Shown: one piece after another, positions 9,529 through 20,372 of the stretch | How the letters are laid out: every line of letters begins with the position of its first letter | Position numbering within the stretch: position 1 is the stretch's first letter | From: Sphingomonas sp. JUb134 | GTDB taxonomy: Bacteria; Pseudomonadota; Alphaproteobacteria; Sphingomonadales; Sphingomonadaceae | DNA length: 64,000 nt | Assembly (NCBI RefSeq): GCF_004341505.2 | Contig: NZ_SLYP02000001.1 | Coordinates: 524,501 to 588,500 of the forward strand | Reading direction: 5' to 3' | Program-made: the position numbers and the translations under genes | Notes under the pieces: generated by a model | Database searches by the model: none | What the model was told of the DNA's origin: nothing | What the model saw: only the letters and a program-made list of their open reading frames with translations

Positions 9529-10713
9529 ATGGCCGACATGGGCCGGTTCGACTGGGCAGACCCGTTCGGGCTCGACGCGCAGCTGACCGACGAGGAACGC
9601 CTCGTCCGCGACACCGCCCAAGCCTATGCCCAGGAAAAGCTGCTGCCGCGGGTCACCCAGGCCTATCTGAACGAAGACTTCGACCGCGACATCCTGCACG
9701 AGATGGGGGCTCTCGGTCTGCTCGGCGCGACCATTTCGCCCGAATATGGCGGCGCCGGCCTCGGCTATGTCTCCTATGGCCTGATCGCACGCGCGGTGGA
9801 GGCGGTGGATTCCGGCTATCGCTCTGCGATGAGCGTGCAGTCCAGCCTCGTGATGCACCCGATCCACGCCTATGGCTCGGAAGCGCAGCGGCGCAAGTAC
9901 CTGCCGAAGCTCGCCAGCGGCGACTGGGTCGGCTGCTTCGGCCTGACCGAGCCCGATGCCGGCTCAGACCCCGGTGGCATGCGCACCCGCGCAGAGGCGA
10001 TCGACGGCGGCTATCGCCTGTCGGGCACCAAGACCTGGATCACCAACGCGCCGATCGCGGACGTGTTCGTGATCTGGGCGAAGTCCGACGCGCACGGCGG
10101 CAAGATCCGCGGCTTCCTGCTCGACAAGGGGCTTGAGGGCCTGTCCGCGCCCAGGATCGAGGGCAAGCTGTCGCTGCGCGCCTCCGTCACCGGTGAGGTC
10201 GTCATGGACGGTGTCGAAGTCGGCGGGGACGCGCTGCTCCCCGGCGTCGAGGGGCTGAAAGGGCCCTTCGGCTGCCTCAACCGCGCCCGCTACGGCATCG
10301 GCTGGGGCGCGATGGGCGCGGCCGAGGCATGTTTCCACGCCGCGCGCCGCTACACCCTCGACCGGCACCAGTTCGGCGTCCCCCTCGCCTCCAAGCAGCT
10401 GGTGCAGATCAAGCTCGCCGACATGGAGACGGAGATCGCGCTCGGCCTGCAGGCGGCGCTGCGCTGCGGCCGCATGTTCGACGACGGCACCCTCGCGCCC
10501 GAGGCGATCTCGCTGCTCAAGCGCAACAACTGCGGCAAGGCGCTGGCCATCGCCCGGGTCGCCCGCGACATGCACGGCGGCAACGGCATCTCCGCCGGAT
10601 TTCACGTGCTGCGCCACGCGATCAACCTGGAGACCGTGAACACCTATGAAGGGACGCACGACGTCCACGGGCTGATCCTGGGCCGCGCGATCACGGGGAT
10701 CGCGGCGTTCTAG
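9529..10713 (+). CDS. gcdH: Acyl-CoA dehydrogenase, glutaryl-CoA dehydrogenase type
   Basis: This 394-residue flavoenzyme resembles glutaryl-CoA dehydrogenase, which oxidises and decarboxylates glutaryl-CoA to crotonyl-CoA in lysine and tryptophan breakdown. Family signs are [46 protein letters not shown], and the catalytic glutamate in [20 protein letters not shown]. The start ATG at 9529 is preceded by GAAGGAAG, a good ribosome site, and gives MADMGRFDW. Substrate specificity among acyl-CoA dehydrogenases is inferred from this overall pattern, especially the [22 protein letters not shown] block. Confidence 0.88.
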   Translation: MADMGRFDWADPFGLDAQLTDEERLVRDTAQAYAQEKLLPRVTQAYLNEDFDRDILHEMGALGLLGATISPEYGGAGLGYVSYGLIARAVEAVDSGYRSAMSVQSSLVMHPIHAYGSEAQRRKYLPKLASGDWVGCFGLTEPDAGSDPGGMRTRAEAIDGGYRLSGTKTWITNAPIADVFVIWAKSDAHGGKIRGFLLDKGLEGLSAPRIEGKLSLRASVTGEVVMDGVEVGGDALLPGVEGLKGPFGCLNRARYGIGWGAMGAAEACFHAARRYTLDRHQFGVPLASKQLVQIKLADMETEIALGLQAALRCGRMFDDGTLAPEAISLLKRNNCGKALAIARVARDMHGGNGISAGFHVLRHAINLETVNTYEGTHDVHGLILGRAITGIAAF

Positions 10714-10764
10714 GCCGTCCGGCAATCACCACGGCCGCCCATTCCGTTCCCCAATCCCGTTCAT

Positions 10765-10862
10765 CTCGAGTAGGGATCGAGCTTGTCGAGAGCCCGTATC
10801 GAGAGAGCCGCGAGCGCTGACCTCTCGATACGCCATCTCGACAAGCTCGATGGCTACTCGAG
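10765..10862. repeat. Long imperfect palindromic repeat (REP/BIME-like)
   Basis: The outer arms CTCGAGTAG and CTACTCGAG, with inner ATCGAGCTTGTCGAGA / TCTCGACAAGCTCGAT and GTATCGAGAG / CTCTCGATAC, fold into one long stem around a loop near 10808-10829. Dispersed repeats of this kind are typical of sphingomonad intergenic regions. The whole gap from 10714 to 11036 holds nothing else I can support. The 174 bases after the repeat show no plausible reading frame or RNA. Confidence 0.8.
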
Positions 10863-11036
10863 GCGAACGGTAAGAGGGGAAGATCGAGAGGCCCACCCCG
10901 ACGGTTGATCCGTCACCACGTTCTACCCTGTCCTACTCGGCTCCGCGCTGGCACACCGAGTCGCGTGGTCAGGAAAGGGCAGGTCAAAGATGCGTTCGAG
11001 CCTCAACTTCCTCAACTTCGTGCCAGAACGGGACGC

Positions 11037-11567
11037 TCAGTCGATTCGCGTCAGCCCCTGCGCGTATCGCCGCTGGCGCTCCGCATAGCCGTCGGCGGAG
11101 CGGCGCAGGCCGGCGATCGCCACTTCGTCCAGGCTCCGTATCGCCCGCGCGGGGCTGCCCATGATCAGGCTGCCCGGCGGGAAGACCTTGTCTTCGGTCA
11201 CCAGCGCCCCCGCCCCCACGAGCGATCCGGTGCCGATCACCGCGCGATTGAGCACGATCGCCCCCATGCCGATCAGCACATCGTCCTCGATCGTACAGCC
11301 GTGAAGGGTCGCATGATGGCCGACGGTCACCCCCGCCCCTACCGTCAGTGGGCTGCCCGGATCGGAATGGAGCATCGCCCCTTCCTGGATGTTGGTGCGG
11401 TCGCCGATCAGGATCGGCGTGTTGTCGGCACGGATGACGGCGCCGAACCACACGCCCACCTCGCGCCCCAGTCGGGCGTCGCCGATCACATCGGCCGAGG
11501 GCGCGACCCAGCTCGATCCGTCCTCGGGCAGCTGCGGCGCCAGCCCGTCGATTGCGTAGAGCGGCAT
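11037..11567 (-). CDS. Gamma carbonic anhydrase-like hexapeptide-repeat protein
   Basis: This 176-residue left-handed beta-helix protein has repeated hexapeptides (for example VIGDARLGREVGVWFGAVIRAD). It carries the gamma carbonic anhydrase metal histidines, one in EGAMLHSDPG and a pair in TVGHHATLHGC. It matches the YrdA/PaaY/CaiE branch, whose members bind zinc but often have weak or unproven carbonic anhydrase activity. It is nine bases downstream of the DUF72 gene on the same strand, so they may share a transcript. The family is sure; the reaction is open. Confidence 0.9.
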   Translation of the reverse strand: MPLYAIDGLAPQLPEDGSSWVAPSADVIGDARLGREVGVWFGAVIRADNTPILIGDRTNIQEGAMLHSDPGSPLTVGAGVTVGHHATLHGCTIEDDVLIGMGAIVLNRAVIGTGSLVGAGALVTEDKVFPPGSLIMGSPARAIRSLDEVAIAGLRRSADGYAERQRRYAQGLTRID

Positions 11568-11576
11568 GCGTCCCCC

Positions 11577-12380
11577 TCAGCCCAGCCGCGCGATCAGCGC
11601 CTGCGCCGCCGCAGGCGCACGCACCTTGGCGCCATTGATGCAGAAGACGAACGTCTCGCGCGGCCCCACCGGCGGCGGCGCGGCGCCGACATAAGGCAGC
11701 CCCTCCGGCACCCCACCCGCCGCCCAGGTCCGGGCGGCCTTGGCCCAGCGGTCGAGTTCGGCGGGTGCATAGCCCTCCGGCTCCGCTTCTTCGGCGGCTT
11801 CCAGCCGCGCATAGACGAAGTCTGCCGTGACGTCGGCGATCGCGGGATAGCTCGCCGAATCAGCGAAGACGATCGCCACCCCCGCCTTGCGCGCCATTGC
11901 CACGAAATCCGGTGCCGCGAAGCTTGCATGACGGACCTGCACCGCATGCCGCAGCGGCACGCCCTCGTGCTTCTCGGGCAGCAGCCGCAGGAACGCAGTG
12001 AAATCTTCTGCATCGAACTGCTTGGTGGCCATGAACTTCCACAGGATCGGCCCGAGCTTGTCCCCGAGTTCGAGAATCCCCTGGTTCAGGAACCGCTGGA
12101 TCGATTCGCCCGCTTCCGCGAGCACCTTGCGATTCGTGACATAGCGCGATCCCTTGACCGCGAAGACGAAGCCGTCGGGTGCCGTGTTCGCCCAGTTGGC
12201 GAAGCTCGCCGGCTTCTGGCTGCCATGATAGGTCGCGTTGATCTCGATCGCGGTCAGCGCGCGCGACGCGAACTCCAGCTCGCGCTTCTGCGCCAGCCCC
12301 TCCGGATAGAAGGTGCCGCGCCAGGGCGGAAAGCTCCATCCGCCGATCCCGACCCGCACCGGGGCGCTGCTGTTCGTCAT
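11577..12380 (-). CDS. DUF72 family protein
   Basis: This 267-residue protein is of the DUF72 (YecE-like) family, a TIM-barrel fold of unknown function related to UV-endonuclease-like enzymes. Typical blocks are VGIGGWSFPPWRGTFYPEGL near the N-terminus, IEINATYHGSQKP, FVFAVKGSRYVTN, LGPILWKF and a late VFCINGAK. The ATG at 12380 is preferred over a GTG five codons upstream because AGGAG sits seven bases before it. The protein carries no signal peptide and is probably cytosolic. Confidence 0.88.
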   Translation of the reverse strand: MTNSSAPVRVGIGGWSFPPWRGTFYPEGLAQKRELEFASRALTAIEINATYHGSQKPASFANWANTAPDGFVFAVKGSRYVTNRKVLAEAGESIQRFLNQGILELGDKLGPILWKFMATKQFDAEDFTAFLRLLPEKHEGVPLRHAVQVRHASFAAPDFVAMARKAGVAIVFADSASYPAIADVTADFVYARLEAAEEAEPEGYAPAELDRWAKAARTWAAGGVPEGLPYVGAAPPPVGPRETFVFCINGAKVRAPAAAQALIARLG

Positions 12381-12481
12381 GCCGCTCTCCTGCACCGCTG
12401 GAATGCGGAGCTAGGACGCGGCAAGAGGACGGCGCAAGCCGTTCCGGCTAATGCCGGTATCGCATCGATGCTGGTGAATGG

Positions 12482-12499
12482 GTCCACCTCTTGGTGGAC
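12482..12499 (-). terminator. Hairpin just downstream of tRNA-Gly
   Basis: A perfect 7-bp stem (GTCCACC / GGTGGAC) with a 4-base loop begins four bases past the tRNA CCA end, read on the minus strand. No U-run follows, so it is probably a 3' processing or weak termination element. Confidence 0.45.
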
Positions 12500-12502
12500 G
12501 AC

Positions 12503-12577
12503 TGGAGCGGGCGAAGGGATTCGAACCCTCGACCCCAACCTTGGCAAGGTTGTGCTCTACCCCTGAGCTACGCCCGC
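12503..12577 (-). tRNA. tRNA-Gly (anticodon GCC)
   Basis: Read on the minus strand, a 75-base cloverleaf folds with a 7-bp acceptor stem GCGGGCG / CGCCCGC. The D arm contains AGCTCAGGGGTAGAGC, and the anticodon arm is CAACC-TTGCCAA-GGTTG. The T arm is GAGGG-TTCGAAT-CCCTT, with discriminator U and an encoded CCA. The anticodon GCC reads glycine codons GGC and GGU. Spacing is regular and no variable arm is expanded. Confidence 0.97.
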
Positions 12578-12615
12578 TCTCTGGCGTTTCGCCGGTGTGC
12601 CCCGGCGAGGTGGGG

Positions 12616-12644
12616 CAACTAGCAGCGACTTTTAGACCCGACAA
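12616..12644 (-). promoter_or_regulatory. Candidate promoter of tRNA-Gly
   Basis: On the minus strand TTGTCG and TAGTTG are separated by 17 bases, about 39 bases upstream of the tRNA 5' end. The -10 is a poor match, so this is a tentative housekeeping promoter. Confidence 0.35.
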
Positions 12645-12740
12645 CCCCCTTCTTGCACTTTTTCGAAAAGACTTGGCCTGCCGCATCCCAGCGCCCACAT
12701 AGGCGACCGAAACTGACCGCAATCGCAACAGGAGCACGCC

Positions 12741-13652
12741 TTGGCCACGCTTGGACTGTCCGCCGCCGAGAAGGAGGCCGTGGAAGCCTTCCGCCGCGAC
12801 GTCGTCGAACCGTCGATGACCAAGCTGGTGATCATCGATTTCTGGGCGGAATGGTGCGGGCCGTGCAAGGCGCTCGGCCCCGTGCTCGAAAAGGTCGCCG
12901 CCGCCTATGCCGACAAGGGCGTGGTGCTGGCCAAGATCGACACCGACAAGAACCAGTTCATTGCCTCGCAATTCCAGGTGCGGTCGATCCCCACCGTCTA
13001 TGCGATGTTCCAAGGCCAGCTGGTCGCCGACCTGACCCAGGCCCGCACCGAGAGCCAGCTCAAGGGCATGCTCGACCAAATCCTGCGCCAGCTGCCGGTG
13101 GAACCCGGCGCCGCGGGCGAAGATGCCGATATCGAGCCCCTCGTCCAGATGGGCGAGGAGGTGCTTGCCGGCGGCGATGCCGAGCGCGCGCTGTCGATCT
13201 TCGACCAGGTTGCCGAGATCGCGCCCGAGCATGCCGGCGTCGCCATCGGTCGCGTCCGTGCGCTGATGGTGCTCGGCCGCAACGAGGAGGCAGAGGCCGC
13301 GATCGCCGCCCTCCCCGCCGAGGCCGCGAAGAACCCGGAGGTCGAGCGCGCCCGTGCCGCCCTTGCGCTGGCGCGGGAAGCGCAGCCGGTGGACGATCTC
13401 GCCGGCCTCGCCGCCGAGGTGGCCGCCAATCCGGAGGACCTGGACGCGCGCTTCCGGCTCGCCGGCGGGCAGATGGCGGCAGGCGACCGCGATTCGGCCG
13501 CAGCCACGCTGCTGTCGATCATCGCTGCCGACCGCGAATGGAACGAGGGCGCTGCCCGCCAGCAGCTGCTCAAGCTCTTCGAAGCCGTCGGCCTGGAAGA
13601 CCCGTGGGTATCGGCACAGCGCCGCAAGCTCTCCGCCGTCCTGTTCGGCTGA
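12741..13652 (+). CDS. Thioredoxin-fold co-chaperone with TPR tail (CnoX/YbbN-like)
   Basis: This 303-residue protein has an N-terminal thioredoxin domain (about residues 8-115) with an intact WCGPC site (C39, C42). A helical TPR region (about 130-300) follows. The architecture is that of YbbN/CnoX, which guards oxidised proteins and hands them to chaperones. In E. coli YbbN the active-site motif is altered; here WCGPC suggests true redox activity. The start is TTG at 12741, supported by AGGAG six bases upstream and by no in-frame ATG before the domain. Confidence 0.9.
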   Translation: MATLGLSAAEKEAVEAFRRDVVEPSMTKLVIIDFWAEWCGPCKALGPVLEKVAAAYADKGVVLAKIDTDKNQFIASQFQVRSIPTVYAMFQGQLVADLTQARTESQLKGMLDQILRQLPVEPGAAGEDADIEPLVQMGEEVLAGGDAERALSIFDQVAEIAPEHAGVAIGRVRALMVLGRNEEAEAAIAALPAEAAKNPEVERARAALALAREAQPVDDLAGLAAEVAANPEDLDARFRLAGGQMAAGDRDSAAATLLSIIAADREWNEGAARQQLLKLFEAVGLEDPWVSAQRRKLSAVLFG

Positions 13653-13656
13653 GCGA

Positions 13657-14265
13657 ATGGCGACCCGCGTCTCGATCTTCCCGCTTTCGGGCGCGCTGCT
13701 GTTTCCAGGCATGCACCTGCCGCTGCACATCTTTGAGCCGCGCTACCGGGCGATGGTGTCCGACGCCCTCGCCCGCGATCGGCGGATCGGCATGATCCAG
13801 CCGCGCGGCGACGGCGAGCGCCCGGCGTTGTTCGGCATGGGCTGCGTCGGCCAGATCATCGACGTGGAGGCGCTGCCCGACGGCCGCTTCGACATCGTCC
13901 TGGAAGGCCTCGCGCGCTTCCGCGTGCTTCAGGAGCTCGATGTGGCGACCCCGTTCCGGCAGGTCGAGGCGGAACTGCTCCCGAACCAGCCCAGCGGCAC
14001 GCTCGCGATTGCAGAGCGCGCCTCGCTGGAGATGGAGTCCCGCCGCTTCGCCGAGGTGCAGGGCTATGCGGTCGACTGGGAATCGGTGTCGCGCCTCGAC
14101 GACGAGACGCTGGTGAACGGCATCGCCCAAATTGCGCCGTTCGATCCCGCGTCCAAGCAGGCGCTGCTGGAGGCGGACACGCTGTCGGGCCGCGCAGAAC
14201 TGATCGTGCAGCTGATGCAGTTCTTCGGCCGGCACGGCGACGAAGAAGGCAGGACCCTGCAATGA
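13657..14265 (+). CDS. LON peptidase substrate-binding-domain protein
   Basis: This 202-residue protein consists of the LON N-terminal (PUA-like) substrate-binding domain without the AAA or protease domains. It shows the usual [23 protein letters not shown] opening, [23 protein letters not shown], and a helical end. Stand-alone LON-N proteins sit next to the thioredoxin/TPR gene in many alphaproteobacteria. It begins four bases after that gene's stop and overlaps the next gene by four bases. A role in protein quality control is inferred from domain and context. Confidence 0.9.
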   Translation: MATRVSIFPLSGALLFPGMHLPLHIFEPRYRAMVSDALARDRRIGMIQPRGDGERPALFGMGCVGQIIDVEALPDGRFDIVLEGLARFRVLQELDVATPFRQVEAELLPNQPSGTLAIAERASLEMESRRFAEVQGYAVDWESVSRLDDETLVNGIAQIAPFDPASKQALLEADTLSGRAELIVQLMQFFGRHGDEEGRTLQ

Positions 14266-14441
14266 CGAAGACGCTCGACCCCTGGCTGCTCTCGATCCTG
14301 GTGTGCCCGGTGACGCGCACGCCGCTGCGCTGGGACGAGGATGCGCAGGAACTCATCTCGGAGGCGGCAGGGCTCGCCTATCCCGTCCGTGACGGCGTGC
14401 CCGTCATGCTGGTCGAGGAAGCCCGCCCGCTCGACGCATGA
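14262..14441 (+). CDS. Trm112-like (DUF343) small protein
   Basis: This 59-residue protein matches the bacterial Trm112-like family (YcaR type), with [20 protein letters not shown] at the start and [20 protein letters not shown] at the end. In many relatives VCP is followed by a second cysteine (CPxC-type zinc knuckle). Here only one cysteine remains, so zinc binding is doubtful. In eukaryotes and archaea Trm112 activates methyltransferases. It is coupled by ATGA overlaps to both neighbours. Confidence 0.85.
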   Translation: MTKTLDPWLLSILVCPVTRTPLRWDEDAQELISEAAGLAYPVRDGVPVMLVEEARPLDA

Positions 14442-14827
14442 GCGACGCGGACCTGAGCGGCGTCTGGCTGGGCATCTTCAACTATCCCGAGGATCTGCCA
14501 GCCACCAGCTTCCGCGCGACTCTCACGGACACGGGCGGGCGGCTCGGCGGCGCCATCGAGGAGATCGACGCGGTGATCCTGGTCGGGCGCCACCTCACCT
14601 CCGCAGTCGACGGCACCCGCGATGGCCGGGCGGTGCGCTTCACCAAATTCTACGCGCCCGTGAGCGAGGACTATGACGTCGTTGAATATCGCGGAACGGT
14701 GAACGCGGACGGCGACGAGATCACCGGCCATTGGCAGGTGCACGGCGCCTGGGGCGGAAGCTTCATCATGACGCGGCCGCAAGCGGCACCGGCACAGGCC
14801 GAGCAGAGCGACGCGGCGGAACGGTAG
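14438..14827 (+). CDS. Conserved-looking protein of unknown function
   Basis: I do not recognise this 129-residue protein. It has no signal peptide or membrane segment. Repeated short beta-strand patterns ([54 protein letters not shown]) suggest a small beta-barrel of calycin or lipocalin-like type. The tail is Ala/Gln-rich. Codon use matches the neighbours and the ATG overlaps the Trm112-like stop, which supports it as a real gene in this four-gene group. Confidence 0.75.
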   Translation: MSDADLSGVWLGIFNYPEDLPATSFRATLTDTGGRLGGAIEEIDAVILVGRHLTSAVDGTRDGRAVRFTKFYAPVSEDYDVVEYRGTVNADGDEITGHWQVHGAWGGSFIMTRPQAAPAQAEQSDAAER

Positions 14828-14846
14828 CCGCTCCTTTGAACCAACC

Positions 14847-14924
14847 GTGCTCCTGCGCAGGCAGGAGCCCAGGGTTACTGATCGCTGCGTTCGTGGCTTT
14901 GGGCTCCTGCCTGCGCAGGAGCAC
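14847..14924. repeat. Perfect 24-bp inverted repeat
   Basis: The arms at 14847-14870 and 14901-14924 are exact reverse complements, GTGCTCCTGCGCAGGCAGGAGCCC against its complement, written here only in part in each arm as GTGCTCCTGCGCAGG. They enclose a 30-base spacer. Each arm is itself partly palindromic around CTGCGCAG and CCTGC. The element lies between two convergent genes and could also act as a 3' end. It differs in sequence from the repeat at 10765-10862. Confidence 0.85.
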
Positions 14925-14933
14925 GAAGTGCGC

Positions 14934-16151
14934 TCAGGCCAGCTCGCCCTGCAACAGCTTCGGCAGCTGCCCCGTCTCGCCGCGCGCCTCGGCCATGAAG
15001 CGCGCCTTGAGCGGCGGGATGCGATCGACCGCGGAGAGCCCGAACCGGCGCACCGCGCTCGCGGTCTTGCCGGGAATACCGAACAGCCGCGTGAGCCCAT
15101 CCGTCGCCGTCGCCACCGCCAGCGTGTCGAGCCCGCGCCAATGGCCATAGCGCTTGAGCAGGTGCGGGTCGCCCAGGTCCATGCCCAGCCGCTTGCCCTC
15201 GACCAGCACCTCCACCAGCGCGGCTACGTCGCGCAGCCCCAGGTTGAGCCCCTGCCCCGCGATCGGGTGGATGCCGTGGGCAGCGTCCCCCACCAGCGCC
15301 AGCCGGTCGGCGGTGATCGTCGCGGCATGGTGGAAACCGAGCGGGTAGCTCGATCGCGGCGACAGCGGCCCCAGATGCCCCAGGAACCCGCCCATCCGCT
15401 TGGATGCCTCGGCCAGCCAGCCGCGGTCCGACAGCTTGAGCAGCCCCGGCGCGTCCTTGGCCTCGACCGTCCAGACGATCGCGGAGCGATGGCCGTTGGC
15501 GTCGTCGTTCATCGGCAAGATCGCGAACGGGCCCGCGGGATAGAAGATCTCGTAGGCGACGTTCTCGTGGCTGTGCTCGTGGTTGAGCGTCGCGATCATC
15601 GCGACATGGTCATAGCTCCAGCGCGCCGTCCGGATCCGCGCCGCCTCGCGCGTCGGGGAATTGCGCCCCTCGGCCGCAATCAGCAGGGGGGCGGTTAGGG
15701 TATCGCCCTTGTCGGTCACCACCGTCACCCCGTTGGGGCCGCGATCGACCGACACCGCACGCGTGCGCATCCGGAGGTCCACGCCCGGTGCGGCCTCGGC
15801 AGCTTCGAGCAGCGCGCGGCGGATCGCCTTGTTCTCGTACATGACGCCGAGCGGCGGCGCATCGGAATCGGGGACGAAGTCGAGCGCGCCGGGTGCCAGG
15901 CCGTCGGTTGCGCGGATCGCCCGGATCGGGCAGCCCTTGCCCTCCAGCTGTTGCGCGATGCCCAGCGCCTCGAACATGCGATGGCTGGCGCTTGCGATCG
16001 CCGAGGCGCGGCCGTCGAAGCCGGGCGCCAGGATCACCGCCGGGTCGGCGGGATCGATCACGATCGCGGTGAGGCCATGGGCGGCGAGTGCGACGGCGAG
16101 CGTGCTGCCCACCAGTCCGCCGCCGAGGATAAGGACGTCCGCTTGCTGCAT
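14934..16151 (-). CDS. FAD-dependent ubiquinone-biosynthesis hydroxylase (UbiH/UbiF type)
   Basis: This 405-residue flavin monooxygenase hydroxylates the ubiquinone ring precursor. The N-terminal nucleotide loop is LILGGGLVGSTLA (residues 7-19). The internal DG motif and the FAD-binding GDAAHGIHPIAGQGLNLGLRDVAAL block are typical of UbiH, UbiF and UbiL. The three regiospecific hydroxylases cannot be told apart by eye. It is convergent with the preceding gene group across the inverted repeat and divergent from ftsK. Confidence 0.88.
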   Translation of the reverse strand: MQQADVLILGGGLVGSTLAVALAAHGLTAIVIDPADPAVILAPGFDGRASAIASASHRMFEALGIAQQLEGKGCPIRAIRATDGLAPGALDFVPDSDAPPLGVMYENKAIRRALLEAAEAAPGVDLRMRTRAVSVDRGPNGVTVVTDKGDTLTAPLLIAAEGRNSPTREAARIRTARWSYDHVAMIATLNHEHSHENVAYEIFYPAGPFAILPMNDDANGHRSAIVWTVEAKDAPGLLKLSDRGWLAEASKRMGGFLGHLGPLSPRSSYPLGFHHAATITADRLALVGDAAHGIHPIAGQGLNLGLRDVAALVEVLVEGKRLGMDLGDPHLLKRYGHWRGLDTLAVATATDGLTRLFGIPGKTASAVRRFGLSAVDRIPPLKARFMAEARGETGQLPKLLQGELA

Positions 16152-16280
16152 GGCCGCCGGTGTAGTGCGGAAACCCGCCCGCGCAAAGGGCCGGGCCGAT
16201 TGCCGCCGCCTTGACGGCGGAGTCGGCGCGCGCGATGCATCTTGCCGGTTTTTCTAAGATATTCGAGCGGGAAGAAGGTC

Positions 16281-18629
<2,349 letters not shown>

Positions 18630-18708
18630 GGTGGCGGTTGTCCGGCTGAACGCCAGGAAACCGACGAGTTCACGACGCGTTCAATCCCCCACGCCTAATC
18701 CTGGCCCC

Positions 18709-19338
18709 ATGATCTGGAGACGACCCATTCGCTTTCTCGCCCCCGCCGCCGCGATCGCGCTTGCCGCGCCCGTCGCCGTGCACGCGCAGGCCCCTGTCAC
18801 GCTCGCGACCGTGCAGCAGCATCTGGCGCAGACCAACTCGATGACGGCCGCGTTCACCCAGACCGACCGCGCGGGCAAGGTGCTGACCGGAACGCTGACG
18901 CTCAAGAAGCCCGGCAAGATCCGCTTCCAATATGAAAAGGGCGTGCCGATCCTGGTGGTTTCGGATGGCAAGTCCCTCTATTTCCTGGATTATCAGGTCG
19001 GACAGAAGCAGCGTTGGCCGATCGGGAACTCGCCGCTCGGCATCCTGCTCGATCCGTCCCGTGATGCGTCGCGCTATGCCCGCGTGCTTCCGGAGAGCGA
19101 CTCGCGGGTCGTGAGCGTCGAGGCCTATGATCCCAAGCATCCGGAATATGGTCGAATTACCCTGATCTTCGCGCGCAACGCCTCGGCACCCGCCGGGCTG
19201 ATGCTCCAGGGCTGGGTGACGCTCGACGCGCAGAACAACCGCACGACGATCCGCCTTTCCGACCAGCGGTTCAACGTGCCGGTCGCGGACAGCGCCTTCC
19301 GCTTCAACGAACCGCGCCGCGGCACCAACCGCCGCTGA
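18709..19338 (+). CDS. lolA: Outer-membrane lipoprotein carrier LolA
   Basis: This 209-residue periplasmic chaperone ferries lipoproteins from LolCDE to the outer membrane. A signal peptide (MIWRRPIRFLAPAAAIALAA, cleavage after VHA) precedes the beta-sandwich, with SMTAAFTQTDRAGKVLTG, the LTLKKPGKIRFQYEKG strand pair and YFLDYQ. The start at the ATG of 18709 places the signal peptide correctly; the frame stays open upstream without a good ribosome site. It follows ftsK by 79 bases, a frequent alphaproteobacterial arrangement. Confidence 0.93.
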   Translation: MIWRRPIRFLAPAAAIALAAPVAVHAQAPVTLATVQQHLAQTNSMTAAFTQTDRAGKVLTGTLTLKKPGKIRFQYEKGVPILVVSDGKSLYFLDYQVGQKQRWPIGNSPLGILLDPSRDASRYARVLPESDSRVVSVEAYDPKHPEYGRITLIFARNASAPAGLMLQGWVTLDAQNNRTTIRLSDQRFNVPVADSAFRFNEPRRGTNRR

Positions 19339-19475
19339 ACGGATTCTTTCGATCCATTCATTCTGGCGACAGCTTTCACCCTTTAGAGGGTGTCTTGCGG
19401 AGTTGAGGCGCGTCCGGGATTTTCCCCCCTGTTGCCCGGGTTCTCAATTCCTGCCTGCGTGACGAACGCTAGGTC

Positions 19476-19507
19476 GGCCCTCGTTCCATGCCCCCGGAAC
19501 GAGGGCC
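19476..19507 (+). terminator. Intrinsic terminator after lolA
   Basis: A perfect 12-bp stem (GGCCCTCGTTCC / GGAACGAGGGCC) with an 8-base loop is followed by TTTCCATTT. It lies in the 236-base gap between lolA and xthA. The rest of that gap shows only a small hairpin at CACCCTTTAGAGGGTG and no gene. Confidence 0.75.
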
Positions 19508-19574
19508 TTTCCATTTCCACGACAAACGCGCCGCGCTCTGGCGCCTTCCGGTCCCCATCGCTACATCGCGGGCG

Positions 19575-20372
19575 ATGACTGCGCCTCTTTCGATCGCCTC
19601 CTGGAACATCAACTCGGTTCGTTTCCGGATGGAGATCGTCGAGCGGTTCCTGCGGGAAATCTCGCCCGACATCCTGTGCCTTCAGGAAACCAAGGTGGTG
19701 AACGAGGACTTCCCGCACGCGCCGTTCCGGGCGCTCGGCTACACCCATATCGCGATCAACGGCCAGCGGATGCACCATGGCGTCGCGATCCTCAGCCGCG
19801 TGCCGCTGGTGGAGGACGACCGGCTCGACTGGCAGGCCAATGGTGAGGCGCGGCACATCGGCGTGCGCCTGGAAAACGGTCTCCGGCTCGAGAACGTCTA
19901 CATCCCCGCCGGCGGTGACGTGCCGGACCGCGCGGTGAACCCCAAGTTCGGCCAGAAGCTCGACTTCCTGGAGCGGATGACGCGCTGGTCGGAAGGCCTG
20001 TCGGGCATTCCCACGCTGCTGGTCGGCGACTTCAACGTCGCCCCGCTCGAAAGCGACGTCTGGAGCCACAAGGCGCTCCTCGACGTGGTGAGCCATACGC
20101 CGATCGAGATCGAGGCGCTGGCCCGCTTACAGGCGGCAAACGACTGGGTGGATCTCGGTCGCCACTTCGCACCGGCCCCTGAGCGGCTGTTCACCTGGTG
20201 GAGCTATCGCGCAAAGGATTGGGCAGCTTCCGATCGCGGCCGCCGGCTCGATCACATGTGGGCGAGCCGCGACGTCGCCGCCAAGGCAACCGGCCACAAG
20301 GTCTTCGAGCATTGCCGCAGCTGGCTGAAGCCCAGCGACCATATCCCGATCCTCACCGAGTTCGCGCTTTGA
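19575..20372 (+). CDS. xthA: Exodeoxyribonuclease III
   Basis: This 265-residue AP endonuclease / 3'-5' exonuclease acts in base excision repair. Key residues are in SIASWNINSVRFR, CLQETK (metal Glu), the VYIPAGG strand, LLVGDFNVAP (Asp/Asn pair), RRLDHMWAS and the final SDHIPI with the catalytic His. The ATG at 19575 gives MTAPLSIASWN. Its stop overlaps the putative TTG start of ribA. Confidence 0.95.
   Translation: MTAPLSIASWNINSVRFRMEIVERFLREISPDILCLQETKVVNEDFPHAPFRALGYTHIAINGQRMHHGVAILSRVPLVEDDRLDWQANGEARHIGVRLENGLRLENVYIPAGGDVPDRAVNPKFGQKLDFLERMTRWSEGLSGIPTLLVGDFNVAPLESDVWSHKALLDVVSHTPIEIEALARLQAANDWVDLGRHFAPAPERLFTWWSYRAKDWAASDRGRRLDHMWASRDVAAKATGHKVFEHCRSWLKPSDHIPILTEFAL

Noticed and set aside
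10595..10612. CACGTG core in the acyl-CoA dehydrogenase gene as a fourth parS
   Set aside because: Only the left half fits (TTCACGTG); the right half has no AAACA-like sequence.
16242..16280. TTG upstream start for ftsK
   Set aside because: No ribosome site; the ATG at 16281 has GAAGAAGG and a normal N-terminus.
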